Assembly (NCBI GenBank): GCA_958298945.1
Contig: OY282606.1
Span: forward strand, 71,845,622-71,909,621
Origin: Atherix ibis
Taxonomy: Eukaryota > Arthropoda > Insecta > Diptera > Athericidae
Reading direction: 5' to 3'
DNA length: 64,000 nt
Part shown: positions 23,160-35,402 of the stretch, piece by piece
Numbering within the stretch: position 1 is the first letter of the stretch
How the letters are laid out: the number at the start of each line of letters is the position of its first letter
Position numbers and translations under genes: made by a program
Notes under the pieces: model-generated
Database searches by the model: none
Seen by the model: the letters and a program-made list of their open reading frames with translations, nothing else
What the model was told of the DNA's origin: nothing

Positions 23160-24000
23160 ATCCCTATAGTGTGTGGGATTTTTACCCACTAGAATACAAC
23201 TCCATTTTCTTTGGATATGACTCCCCATGGGATCACCGTCAGATATTACTTCATGAACCACATTTTAGCTGCAGGCTGTACTTTTCCCTGGTGCTTCGTT
23301 ATTACTCGGGATGCGTATTCAGCTACCGCACCCCAGTATACCTGCGATGTTATCATTTGTCTCATGATGCGCTTTTGGGACAGCTGTTCACCGATTATTT
23401 TTTTAATAATCCTCTCGCTTTCTTTCTCCGCTAAAGCGTGGGCAGTAGAATAAGATATTTTCTGCATCCTCGATTATGGGCCCACAGTTAGTGCATGTTC
23501 CGCCTAAAATAGAAGTTGCATCAACTTCCACCTTAAAGCGTCATATATATGTCTGGAAGCACCCGTATTCTATCAGAAATTGGGCCATATAGTGATCAAC
23601 TTCTCCATGGCCTCTTCCAATCCACGTGGAAATCACATGATGCGTCCATCTTCCATTAATCGATAAATTCTAGTGTCGCTGTCATCTCGCCATTTTCTTA
23701 TTTCTTTCCTACTTGCGGATGGACTATATTTCCCTCCCGTTGCTGACGATATATTCTGGCTCTTTTATCCCCCGAAAGCTCGATTGGCAACATGGTAGCG
23801 ACAACACATACAGAGTCATATGAAACAGTGTGGAATACTCTCGAGACACGAAGTGCTTGAACGCTTCCGTCACCATAGCTTTTCAGCATACAACTACCCA
23901 CACACTTTGTTAATTCATTTCTGTTGCGTATATTTTTATAGAGCTTCCTTAACCACCTTAGTCTATCAGCTCGGTTAGTTCAGGATGACATTTTTATTCT
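23160..24000 (-). pseudogene. R1-like non-LTR retrotransposon, C-terminal part of ORF2
   Basis: On the minus strand, read from high to low coordinates: VQALRVSRVFHTVSYDSVCV then VATMLPIELSGDKRARIY near 23760-23880, FLIEYGCFQTYIYDALR-like sequence near 23530-23600, then CTNCGPIIEDAENILFYC near 23450-23505 and RIIKKIIGEQLSQKRIMRQM near 23350-23420. This is the order found downstream of the reverse transcriptase in R1-type elements, including the zinc-knuckle; its usual histidine (AEH) is asparagine here (AEN). Frames are broken. Related copies lie at 36969-40060 and 43707-43893. Confidence 0.75.
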
Positions 24001-26499
24001 CCCATTCTCCACGCACAGGGAGTATTAATTTCTTCACATCCTAAGGGATCCTTCAAAATATAAAATGTTTTCACTTTAGTTGACTCGCTTCCATGGGGAA
24101 TTATCTCTAAACCGTCTGTAAATAGTTTAAAAAAATATTCCTAAACTTTCTATTTGATTTGTAAAATACATTTTTAGTTAAAAAACTTTTTTACATATAC
24201 TAACTTTTAATTAAAGTCTATCCATACTATGCAGATATACTTTTTTTGTTGAAATTTTTAAAACAGTTTATGAAGGACGTGCTTCGGAAATCTTAGAGAT
24301 ATGTTTAAAAGCTTTAGGTACGAATAATATCCATATCTATATTATTCAATTTTAGCACCTTTAGTACTAATAAAAATTATACGTATAAAAATGAAAACGT
24401 TTCTTGATTATATAAAATTTAATATAATATAACAATCTAAGTAGTATAATTTGCAAGAGCATGAGAAGACTTTTAAGTTGAGTTTATTTCTGAGCAGTTA
24501 AAATCTTTAAGTACACGTTCACATATAACACCAACATTCACTTATCCATGAATAAATCTTATTTGAAGGAAATACTGAATAAAATCTACAATTAGCCTTT
24601 AGGAACTATAATCAACTAAGACCTGAATACTAGACAAATACAGTAAAATCAAAATGTTCACGTTGAATCTATTATTCAATAAAATATGCTCAAATAGGAT
24701 AACATAAAGAAAGCTATCGACTGAATTAGGTTCCTTACCAAAAGGTAGATTTGCTTCGTATTGTAAAAATGTGAAATTGAAGCAGAAAATTTGCCATTTA
24801 TTCTAGCATATTTTCCCAAGTATTCTAAACATTCCCAGACTGCATAAAATTTAGTGAGGTCTAGGTAAATTCAAGAGCAAAAGACTTTAAAGGCGATAAT
24901 AGCGATAATGATTACTTATGAACACTACACTTTTTTTCTGAGTTACTGAGTTTCTCAAAGAATTCTTCTTCGGAGATACGTAGTGAATTGACCAACCATT
25001 AAATTCAGCAATTTTACAGATCAACAAGGGATAATTTTCTCTGCATTTGCTAGTATTTTCTACAATTTTTTCTTTGGATGTCGTTAAATATTTGGTTTTA
25101 TGAGAATCACAATGGTAGTAAGTACTAAGATTTGATAAGACCTTACTTGTTGGTTATGCTTATAATATCAGCACGTTTAGAATAAATACAGACTCATTAA
25201 GAGATCGTGTATTTGTTCAATTTCCATGGATACTCCTTTAAAAGTATTAAAAGAACAAAGAAATAAAAGATGTAACTGACTGATCCAGCTTTGAAAGTGT
25301 AGCTTCTTTCGGGGAGTTATAGCAAACAAAACAGAATAAAATTAAATGCGATAATAACTTTAATGGCCTTTTATATCTATGCCCTGTCCGATAAAGTACG
25401 TCGATAATGATAGTGTTAGAGCTGCAAAGTTTCCCTGTGTACAATTTACATTTCTTGGCTCGATTGTAATGCTAGGCAATAAAGTTTTTCGTAATATTGG
25501 AAGCCAAAACCTAGACACTGCAATTGGATGCACCTGTTCATGTATTGTTGCTGCACTCACATTTTACAGGGCCGCCATCAGACGCAATGTAGAAACTTTC
25601 AAGTGTGTAGAAATGCTGCAACACAATGCAACCTCGATGGTTGACTCTATAGAATTGAGCCAAATTGGCTTTCGATTGTAGACACAATAACAGCAAAAAA
25701 AAAACAGCAAAAAAAAAAATGAAAAAGAAAAATGTCCATCTTGAGTTTATATATAAAGGGCCTCGTGGTCAGTCTTTGACTTGCATTCGGTTGTTTCTAC
25801 TTTATTCAGGTGGAGGTTTAATAAAAGTGATTTTCCTATTTACTACCAGTCTATAGGCCTACAGAGTAACAAGACTTCGAGGTAATGTTTTTATATTAAT
25901 TGTGAGATATCGAATTAAAGTTTTCGGCATTTTCTTATCACAATTATTTGGTATTCTTTTATCGTAATTTTATATTAGTATTTTATTTAAAAGAGTTTAT
26001 TTAATAATCATATTAATGCTCAATCTATTGTGTTATTCCAGTCATTGAGTTTTTATTTATTTTGTTAATTATTGTATATTCAGTGTACTGATATTAGAAT
26101 AGGAATTTTACGTGTGAGTATTCTACCAGATACAAAATATTGTACAATAGGTGCAAAATGTGGTGCATATTTCGAAATAAAAGCTAAAGTGCAGAATAAT
26201 TGATAGAAGTTATATTATTAAAGAAGAATTGCTTTAAATATCCATTTGCTAAATATGGTATTCTTAACAGAAAAAACACGATTTTTCTTTAAAAAATTTA
26301 ATTGCCATAATTTGTTAAGAAAAATAAAATTTCTTTTAGAATACAAATTTACTATTTAAATTTTTATATAATAATAATAAAAGTGAAAAATTGTTTTTTT
26401 AAAAACTTAAAGGCTACTCAAGCAAATTCAAAATAGAATCTTAAATATATTAAATTCTTCAAAAATGTTTTTTTTAAAGAATCTTTTGAGTTTACTTTA
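24001..26499. other. AT-rich non-coding DNA, no supported gene
   Basis: Overlapping open frames on both strands at 25247-25681 have no recognisable domain and no clear start or splice context. The rest is low-complexity AT-rich sequence. Confidence 0.35.
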
Positions 26500-27850
26500 A
26501 ATAAGACCATAATCTTTTATTAATTGCACAATTTTTAGATTAATTTCTAGCTTATTTTCATTAGAATGTTTGCTAAAGAATTTAAAGAAATATTTAAAAA
26601 TCCTTAAAAGTGTTTTTTCTAAAAAAAAAATTCAAAACTGGGCAAAAAACTTAAAGAACATTTTTTCAACATTTAGAAAAAAATAATACTAATAATTGCC
26701 CAAAAAATTACATTTAAAAATTTTTATATTTTAGCAGAAATTTTAAAATAAAATATTTGAAAGCATAAAAATAAATAGTAAAATTATTTAGAAGAAAATA
26801 TTTAAAACTGAAATCATAATGAAAAATATTTTTTTTAATTAAATTAATTAATTGAAAATTACAAAAAAAAATTAAAAAATATTTGAATTTTATTTAAAAA
26901 CTTAAAGTTTTCTACAAAATAAATAGCAAAGTGAAAAAACAATTTTATAAATTTCAAATTTTTCAAAAATACTATAAAAAGCTTCTTTAAGAATTTTTTT
27001 AATAAAATATTTTTGAGTTTACTTTAGTTAGACAATCTTTGATTACTTGTATAATTTCGAAAAGATACATATTTTTATAGAATCCTTTAATTTTGTTGCA
27101 AATTAACATCCCATTTTATAGGCTATTTTGGGTTAAAAACATATTTCGTTATCAAATATAATAAATATTTGATAATATTTTAAAATTAATTTCTAGCTTA
27201 TTTTGTCTAGAATATTTGTTAAATAAGTTAAAGAAATTTTTAAAAAATCCTTAAAAGTGTTTTTCTAAAAAAAATCAAAACTGGACAAAAACTTAAAGAA
27301 AATTTTTCAAACATTTTGAAAAAAATAATAATAATAATAATTGCATAAAAAACCATATTTAAAATTTTTTATATTTGAGTAGAAATCTTAAAATAAAATA
27401 TTTAAAAGCATAAAAATAAATAGCAAAATGGTTAGGAAGAAAATATTGAAAACTGAAATCATAAAGAAAAATATTTTTTTTTATAAATTTACCAACTGAA
27501 AATTACAAAAAAAATGAAAATTTTATTTAAAAAACCCAAAGTTTTCTATTAAATAAAAATCGAAGTGAAAAAAGACTTTTAATAATTTTAAATTTTGCAA
27601 AAATACTATAAGAAGGCTTTTTTAAGAATTTTTTTAATAAAATATAAGCTATTTTGGTTAAAAAAATATTTCTTTAACAAATATAATAAATATTTAATAA
27701 TATTTTAAAATTAATTTCTAGCTTATTTTCTCTAGAATATTTGTTAAATAATTCAAAGAAATATTTAAAAAATCCTTAAAAGGGTTTTTTTTTTTAAATT
27801 CAAAACTGGGCAAAAAACTTTAAAACTAAAATGATTAAGAGAAACTCCTT
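26500..27850 (+). repeat. Large-unit diverged tandem array (about 525-645 bp period, three copies)
   Basis: The landmark attaatttctagcttatttt occurs at 26539, 27185 and 27710 (periods about 646 and 525). Each is followed by the same order of segments: aagaaatatttaaaaatcc, then aaaagtgtttttt, then caaaactggg and caaaaaactt. A second landmark, gctattttggttaaaaa followed by caaatataataaatattt, recurs at 27121 and 27648. The size difference comes from an extra segment in the first unit. Very AT-rich, non-coding. Confidence 0.75.
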
Positions 27851-29463
27851 TGAAATGTTTAGTTTTAATAATTCGATAAATATTTTTACCTTTTAAATTT
27901 AAAATTTTTTTTTATTCAAATTATTAAATAATCTTTGTAAAGAATTTTTTCAAAGCGTTATCCTCTAAAACTGTAATGATCCCAAATTTTATAGCGGGCA
28001 GACCTCATGATTAATTCAAATTTCAATCTTAAGACTACTTTGCAATTATATTGTACCTAAAAAATATACCATTGTGATAAAAGTTAAAATATTTTTTTTA
28101 TTTCTTTATAAGCTTTTTAGTAATTGTATTTTATTAATAGGTTTAGGTTATCTTCAACCAAAATAAAGGCTTCTTCATTTGAAAGTATTTCCCAATTAAT
28201 TGATATTTAACTACAAAATTAAATCTTACTAAAAGATAGTAGTATAAAATATATTTTCACTTTAAAGCATTAAATTACAAAATACTTAATATGAAAATAA
28301 TTACTGGATTGGAATTTGTCCAATCCGGTCACACAAAGTCATAATGATTTATAAACAAAGTGTAATAGTGTAAATTGGCTTGAAAATCTATTAATCTAGA
28401 AAATATAATTTAAATATCCGAAAATAAAACCTAAAAATACTAAACGATTACTTTCAATACCATTGAATGCAGTTCTTTGGAAATATACAACTTATGCCAA
28501 GTTGATAAGTGCAATAATATTCCACGATGAATTTTAAAATAGTTTGATTGTAAGTTAAGGTTTCACTTAAATCTAAAGAAACGTATAAAAAATAATCTAA
28601 ATCACGTAAAATTCAGATAAAAATAAAAACTGATATTTACTAACATGTTAGTAGGAAAAGATTTTCTTTTAATTTTACGTTGACTTTTGTAATTTATGTG
28701 ATTTATCGATCGTTAAACATACAAACTTGAACATGATTTGTTTGTATTTAAAGTTGTTGGCTGGAACATACTCAGTTGATGGTAAAGTTTTCTTTTTATT
28801 ATCCACATACACTTTGGTCGATTTAAGGTCAAAGTCAAAGCCAAAGACGAAGGCGAAGATAAATACAAAAACAACAAAGACACATGATTCGCTTGGTGTT
28901 GAGAGCAGACTATGCTCGTACAATACAATCGAATCGATGTTATAGGATTGTACGCTCTTGACCTCTCTCAATATAACTGATATTGTGACGATACGTGATG
29001 TCTTCTCTAGAGCGGTTTCCTGTGTTCTATTTAACCAATCACAGCCCAGAGGCCAGAGACCCAAGACCAGATTCTAGATACCAAAGAATCCTAACCTACG
29101 GAACCATCATCATTTTTGCAATCATTTAAAAAAGGCAGCTTTGTTTAGTTTTCTTCTCTTGACAGAAATACAAAAGTATGAAAGATAAAACCAAATATCC
29201 GCAACAGTACTATTCAGGTAGTGGGAAAAAAGGGGTACAAAATGTATTTAAAAAACACCAGGCCATATACAAGAGGCAGTCAACTAAAACTGGTCTTCTT
29301 ATCTGACTGTGTTAGTCTTTTTTTTTTTGTTCACTAGCATAATCTCGAATGCATTTTGAACAAGTTTACTTCATAGCTTTCTGAACTATCTTGAATTTAT
29401 TACTCCCGTCCCCAATTCCTCCCATTTAATTGAATATCATTAAAAATTTATTTACCTTTTCAG
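27851..29463. other. Upstream AT-rich region of the gene at 29464
   Basis: No supported coding sequence. A 129-codon open stretch on the minus strand (28675-29064) is hydrophobic and lysine-rich without family resemblance. The region presumably includes the 5' exon and promoter of the gene at 29464, because that gene's coding sequence starts directly after a 3' splice site, but I could not place them. Confidence 0.35.
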
Positions 29464-30615
29464 ATGTTTGCAACTATTTTATTGGCTTGCTTATTAGGTG
29501 TAACGAGCTCTGCGCCGTTGGAACAATTTGCACCAAGCGAAATTCTACAAACGAGACAATATTTATTATTCAGTCCACATGCACAGCTTCAATTGCAACC
29601 TGCATTCAAGTTGCAGCAACCAATTCTTCAGCCTCTTGCCTCGCTAGGAAAGATTGATAATGGAAATGAACAAACCATTCTTCTCTATCCGAATCTTCCA
29701 CTTACACAAGTTCCACAGGTATCAGTTAAACAGAATCAATGGATCGACCAGATCAATACAATCATAGCTAGCTGGGGATTTCCAACAATAGATAGTAAGT
29801 ACATAATTTCGATTTAAATTAAATTGAAAATTCCTAATTAGAAACCGTAAAAATAATTTACATCAGCTCCAGCACTTCCAATACAAAACCCCGATGACGA
29901 CAACGATGACAAGAAGAAAATTTTGCCAAAAATTGAGATCAACAGAGATGCTGAAACAATTCCAGAAATTGCCGGACAAACACCAGCTGGAACTGTTCCT
30001 CTAAATCCAGAAAGACGATTCTATGTGATTAGTGGCAGACCACAATTTTTCGGAAATTTTGATGGCATCCAGAATCCCCTCCATCCGATATTCAGTTTGC
30101 AACCACTTCAACCGATTAAGGCACGCAGTGTAGCTGACTCAATTGCAGAAGTAAGCGAAAATGACAAGAATCTCTTTGAGTCGTCGGTTCCCGCATCGGA
30201 TCTAGTTCCAATCTCACTACCATTACGGTCTGGCGCCGAAGAACCTGTTCAGCTTGACGAGAAGCAAAAAATCATCTCCGAACAGGTCGAGCAAGTTGCC
30301 GAAGATGCATTTTCATCGCGATTTTTGGATGCACCCACCGTTCAAGCACGAAGCGTATCCAATATTCCAAGCGAAGCAAATCAAGCCGAAATGGATACCA
30401 AAAATGTTAACATCAAAGAAGGTGCGTACAAAAAAAAATAGCATCTGATCCAAACAGCTTCTTAAAAATATTAAATAATTATAATGAAAGAAAACCAAAA
30501 CATAAATTATTTTTTTGATTTTATTACAGAAACTGGATTTCCGATAATAGCGCCATCTGGTGATATTGAAATAGATCGCAAAGAAATGGCAGATGAGAAA
30601 TTAAAATCCGAATAG
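29464..30615 (+). CDS. Predicted secreted protein, three coding exons (29464-29794, 29867-30421, 30530-30615)
   Basis: The ATG directly follows a TTTTCAG acceptor, so the upstream exon is non-coding. The product of 323 residues starts with a signal peptide (MFATILLACLLGVTSSAP). It then has a Leu/Gln/Pro-rich region (QLQLQPAFKLQQPILQPL), an acidic patch after the first intron (DDDNDDKKK), repeated basic KARSV/QARSV motifs, and an end reading IDRKEMADEKLKSE. Introns of 72 and 108 nt have GT-AG borders (GTAAGT, GTGCGT donors), and both split codons join in frame (Thr, Glu). I recognise no domain; the style resembles insect extracellular or cuticle-associated proteins near the DUF4774 cluster. 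Translation through the middle intron would stop early. Confidence 0.87.
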
Positions 30616-31944
30616 ATTCTAAATTCTCGAATTCATAAAAATTGATAACTTTTATAAGAAAACCACATACGAACATGTACGAATGGAAGGGAGAATTTTT
30701 TGGCGAACTTTTGATCTTCAAGGGCTTTGGGAACTGTTTTAGAAGAATTTTTTATTTCATATAAATATATACGGAGGCATATTTTTCAAACTATGCTGAA
30801 ATGAATAATAACAAAAAGAAGTTATTTAAAGTATGCATTTGGACATGGGATATGGTTTCACCTTCTTTCATTTTCATAAATCTTCTTTTGTATGAATTCT
30901 TTTTGGAGTTGGGTTTTTGCTACTATTATAGTCTGGTTGATAATTTTGCCTACCTTTGATTTGCCTTCAAAAAACAAGAATAGACAAAAACTTAACAAGA
31001 AATCTTTGGCTCTAAACTAGAGCTGAACATTTTAACAAAATTACTTAACAGAAAAAGAAGTACTTCGTAGCCTAAGTTTGATTGTAAGAGTTATTGTCAT
31101 CTCATATCATCCCATTATCATCATCATCATTATCATCCACTATGTACCATTTAAAAAAAACATTCACAAAAACTCTCTACTCTCCGTTTTAAATTACGAT
31201 CATTTTGATATTTAAGACTTATTTGAGTTGAAAACAATTCAATTGGATCGAGACAGAATGGTCAAGAACGGAAAGAAAGTGCTTGTGAAGAAAATGGTCA
31301 CAGTATTCATTTTAACCCATTAAATAAAAGAAAATAAAAATTCAGAAATATGTAAAATCAACAAAAAAAATTAATAAAAAATTTTTTTATAAAAAGAAAC
31401 ATAAATTTTTAAATTGTTTTTACCTTTTTTGCCCCAAAAAAGTTCAGATGGAATATTTTGTTTTTTTCGATTTCATATTTAAAAAGTTAATTTTCTGATT
31501 ATTCTGTTATTTCGGCTGTAAATAAATTGTAAAGATAACGAAAAGCGATCTAACTTTTTTTTATTCTCGTTATCTTCTACTGAAGTTTATCAATTAGTGC
31601 TACCGAATTTTGTTATAAAGTTAAACTCCTACTTAAGTGCGAAAAAAAAAACAAAAAAAAAATATATATTTTCGAACTTATCAAGAGTACGTTACAGTTA
31701 TTCGAATATGATAAGCATCATGGGACAAGCTGTAATTATTACAGAAAAAGAAACGAAAAATAGTTTATGGTAAAACCGATACCAGTTCGGTTTTCGATAC
31801 AAATTGTCTGCAAACGTAAGGTCTGAGTTTTATGTTAAGAGGCACAAGTGTACACAGTGTAGTTGGCAATGAACTCTTGACGACACAACATGTTGTTGGT
31901 TGCCTTTCGCCGAGTTTAGTTTTCTTTGCAAGTTTTAGACAAAA

Positions 31945-31950
31945 TCAGTT
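31945..31950 (+). promoter_or_regulatory. Possible initiator (TCAGTT) of the gene at 31976
   Basis: TCAGTT matches the arthropod initiator consensus and lies 29 nt before the ATG, implying a very short 5' UTR. No TATA box at the right distance and no downstream promoter element were seen. Suggestive only. Confidence 0.3.
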
Positions 31951-31975
31951 CTGTGCTTGAAACTCAACGTAAACA

Positions 31976-32725
31976 ATGTTGGTTACGCATCTTCCGAAAG
32001 TTTACCGGATAAATTTGTGTATTCTATCAGTGCTCATAGTTGTCCATACCTCACCGATACCGAAACTAACGAATTTGCCAGTGACAAATAATGGAACAAC
32101 AAACCCTCTCCGTAGAGGTGATAATGTGTACAAGGTCAAGATTACGGGGAAACTACCAGCAAACGCGGCCACTGGTTCATTTGCTTCGGACTTTTTAGCT
32201 CAATTAACAGCGAATAACGCCATCATCAACGCGACCTTAACGGTTCCAGCTGAACACAACATTGGTTCTCGAAATATCTCACTTCCACAAAACTGGACTA
32301 AAGTTTTAAAAAAATTCGATTCCAAAAGACCAATTAAAATTTATGGAGAAGGCAGCGAATCAAGATTCCCACCATTTCTCGAGTTCCTACTTGAACGGGT
32401 ACAATCGTATTTCTCGATTTATAAGTACGATGACACCAGTCGACCGATATACCTGGCATTAGCTCCGGATGAGAATGATTTTATATTACCTTCAGAAGCT
32501 GGAGACTATGATCCTGAGCTCAGTGGGCCTGATGACATTACTTTTAGTACAGAAGGTACTTCGCCAACAACACCAATAACAACAGCAGAATTCTCTGGAT
32601 TAATACAAAACAGCCCACCATCATCTTTTATCACTGTTGGTGATAATATTGATGATGATGATGATGACGGTGACGAAGATGATGATAGTTTTGAGTCAAC
32701 TGAATCTTTTATTGAAATAAAGTAA
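31976..32725 (+). CDS. Predicted secreted protein with acidic tail, single exon
   Basis: This 249-codon uninterrupted frame begins in a good fly start context (AAACAATG). A basic N-region (THLPKVYRI) and hydrophobic core (LCILSVLIVV) form a likely signal peptide, with cleavage near HTSPIP. The mature part has several N-glycosylation sequons (NGT, NAT, NIS, NWT), a folded-looking region (FLEFLLERVQSYFSIYKY near residues 131-150), a Ser/Thr/Pro-rich stretch, and an Asp-rich tail (DNIDDDDDDGDEDDD) encoded by a GAT/GAC repeat. No family recognised. It lies in tandem with the gene at 29464 on the same strand. Confidence 0.82.
   Translation: MLVTHLPKVYRINLCILSVLIVVHTSPIPKLTNLPVTNNGTTNPLRRGDNVYKVKITGKLPANAATGSFASDFLAQLTANNAIINATLTVPAEHNIGSRNISLPQNWTKVLKKFDSKRPIKIYGEGSESRFPPFLEFLLERVQSYFSIYKYDDTSRPIYLALAPDENDFILPSEAGDYDPELSGPDDITFSTEGTSPTTPITTAEFSGLIQNSPPSSFITVGDNIDDDDDDGDEDDDSFESTESFIEIK
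32716..32721 (+). terminator. Polyadenylation signal overlapping the end of the coding sequence
   Basis: AATAAA lies inside the last codons (GAA ATA AAG TAA), so the signal overlaps the C-terminal coding sequence and the 3' UTR could be very short. A similar overlap occurs at the end of the cuticle-like gene (45628-45633). Confidence 0.45.
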
Positions 32726-34379
32726 TTTACTAAAAATAATTATAAAAAATTGGTTTTTTTAAACGGTGCTACTACGAAAAATGTAAATTTCAAAAAAAAG
32801 AATTTTGAAATCTTGTGTGATAAAAATGTTCTGGTTTTAATTTTCTAATTTTGTTAAAAGAAAACCTATATTTTTTGCTAATCGAATTAAATTACTAAAT
32901 GCAAATTAGAACAATATCCCTTCGAAAAAAAATTGGAGTGTTTGTTGCTTTTGTTTTAATTAAATTATCTTGAAACTATTATAAAATAGTCACTTTGTAG
33001 GAGAGAAAAATGACTATTACTCAATCAATAGGCTTGTGATCTGCTTAAGAGTTTATGATCAGATAAATTGGTTAACGAAATATTTAAATATCTTTAACAT
33101 TTAAATATCTATCTCAAAAAAGATAATGATACTTTAGGAAAAATTATTCTTTTCTCCAGGAAACAGTTGCAAGCAATTTAAAAACTTTTCAAAAAATATA
33201 CATAACTGGAAAATATGCAATTTAGTAGACATTAAAAAGTTTTTTTTTTTAAATATGCTCTTATAGAAATGTATTCTTCTTCAAATTTATACCAAAATAT
33301 CGAAGGGAATTTTTAATAATAATCCAATTCAATGAAAATATTTTGTTCAATTTGAATAACTTTCATTATTTTAAAAATATCAAATAGTTCCTCACGTTTC
33401 TACATATTCGTAAATATGATCAATTCGTACGTGAGTACCAAATTTCGCTATTTTCACTTAACAAATAATAATAAAAAAAATACCACACGTAACAATGGTT
33501 GAAAAACGATCAATTTTCAACTGCTCATTTTATAGATGAAATCGGAATGAAAAATTTAACAAAATCATTCTTCAAATAAAACAATTGCAAACAGAAAATC
33601 AAACCCAACGATGGTATTGCAGTTCGAAATAAATTTTTGCTTGCCTGAAAGTATGCAAAATGCCAAGTTATTAGTATTCGTTTACAGGCAGGCAGCTTCA
33701 GCTCTGAATTATGGCGTTCCAATGGAACTAATTTTGCTTATATTAAATTGTTCAGGTTTTTTTTTGTTAATTTTAATTGAATAAAATGCTTGCATTCTCA
33801 CATTAAAATCCTGAGATGGAAATGGTTATTGATGCGATCAACTTAAAACGACTAAACCTTACGAAGGCAATACATTTTCTGTGTGTCCCAAAAAAGTCTA
33901 AATACGATATACTAATTAGTTAATACCGAAAGATAAGTCATTGAATAATAATAATGAGAAAATAATGTGTGATAATTAATATTCAAGTACCGATCATTGA
34001 AAATATTTTTGCTTTAAAATATTTGCACTGCATTACCATTGACGTGATCGATATTTACCATCTACAATAATGACCTGTTCAAAGCAATTGAATGTAACGA
34101 ATAATACAAGATGAATTTACTTGTTATCATTTAGAATTTGCTTGAGCAAAAGGTGAAATTGATAAAAGAAATCGTCAAAAGTAGGGGGGATGGAATAGTT
34201 TACAAAAGAGTAGAAAAGGGGCTTTTCAATAGGTACAGAGTATAACGAGAATTTCGACGTGACAAATGACAAAGCTGCTATTTTTATATGTAAATGTTTT
34301 ACTTCAGATATTATTTAATCAGGCAGAACTACAAAATTTAACAAAGTGTTTTGATAGTAAAAATTTATTATAAAAATGT
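32726..34379. other. AT-rich intergenic DNA, no supported feature
   Basis: No coding frame of note. A gtgtgtcccaaaaaa phrase near 33879 resembles the end of the MITE at 51938-52158, but no partner end was found nearby. Confidence 0.4.
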
Positions 34380-34990
34380 ATGCTATGTTCGCCAGACGTT
34401 CCGTAAGCTGTGTGGAATTTATGGTCGAAGCGAATTTTTCGTTGAATAGCTAATAAGCAAAAATTGACGTATCTAGGATAAATAGCAATCATAGTAATTC
34501 TAAGAGCTTCCTTTGCATCCAGAAAAACTTACTATCTGATGTGGATTTTGGTCGGGCGGCATTATGATGCTTTAATGGCCAGAGGTATCAAGCGAAGATA
34601 ACAGGCTTTTTTGGCGTTTATTGGATGATATGGACTCGAAAAATATCTGGTTTTAATAAAACGGTGCTACATTTTACACAGCAATTGAAACAAGTGACTT
34701 ATTGCAGACGAAGTTTCCATGTTATTTCGAGACCAGAACGTGGGAAATAACACCAGAACGTACGAAGAAAATTGATTTTTTTCAATGAGGCTACGTTAAA
34801 TCATTGTTCTATGCCAATGTACCAATAATACTTTTCAAGCTAGTGAACAACACTGTTCATGTTCAAGCCATCGGTGAGATTCAGCCCCATTTATGCGGAA
34901 GAGTCATCCAAAATTGGACCTCCCGGATTAACTCCAGCAAACGAATGCATGGATGCCACTTGAACGATATTATTTTTAAGCCATAGCTTA
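34380..34990 (+). pseudogene. Tc1/mariner-superfamily transposase relic
   Basis: The plus strand retains VKSLFYANVPIILFKLVNNT (34795-34850), then IGEIQPHLCGRVIQNWTSRI and HGCHLNDIIFKP ending at 34984. This is the standard C-terminus of the same superfamily as the relics at 14502-15055 and 43925-44130. Upstream to about 34380 only scattered similarity remains (YGRSEFFVE-like, LWFLWG-like). Its end lies about 20 nt before the Mos1-like mariner. Confidence 0.65.
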
Positions 34991-35087
34991 TATAAAACTT
35001 TTTTATTTACCAGGTGTATAAGCTTAAATCTGCTGATTGGTCATAGATGGCGTGAGTCAGCGTATTAAGCTACCATGGGCACACCCT

Positions 35088-35320
35088 TAGATTAAAGAAT
35101 ACATGGATAGGCCCCTACCGTATTTGTATACGCAATTTTTTGTAAGAATTTTTACGAAGGGGATATGACTGTCAAAAATTTTTTATGTAGACATGACAAC
35201 CACTGCCATCTATGTGTCGTAATGGAAATTTATTTAATTGCAAAAGCATAATTTATATTTATTTTAATTCACTTATTGGAAACAAAAATACAATTTAAAT
35301 ACAACGATAAGTCATTTTAA
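35088..35320 (+). repeat. Dispersed repeat inserted in the mariner 5' region
   Basis: This is homologous, in opposite orientation, to 4000-4262, from cttagattaaagaatac to caaaagcataatttatatt. Its presence between the mariner's left end and its start codon explains the element's unusual length. Confidence 0.6.
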
Positions 35321-35357
35321 TATTTTGCATAATCTTTTGATACGAAATGGAATTCTT

Positions 35358-35402
35358 TTTTAGGTTTATTATACATTTCGTAAATGTATAATAAACCTAA
35401 AA
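35358..35402. repeat. Perfect 21-bp hairpin upstream of the Mos1-like start codon
   Basis: Arms 35358-35378 and 35382-35402 are exact inverted copies (ttttaggtttattatacatt and one more base) separated by cgt. The hairpin ends 24 nt before the transposase ATG. A partial direct repeat follows: gtctagttttgtgccag at 35405 and 35429. Confidence 0.9.

Noticed and set aside
25379..25681. 100-codon plus-strand open frame (with a minus-strand counterpart at 25360-25560)
   Set aside because: No family resemblance, both strands open over the same DNA, and no clear gene context. Not called as a gene.
28675..29064. 129-codon minus-strand open frame
   Set aside because: Hydrophobic and lysine-rich stretches with no recognisable domain and no splice or start support. 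It overlaps other open frames and lies in the likely 5' region of the gene at 29464.
31085..31145. ATC-rich stretch that could be taken for a regulatory array
   Set aside because: A simple microsatellite-like cat/atc run, common in AT-rich insect DNA. A similar act run lies near 11930-11955.
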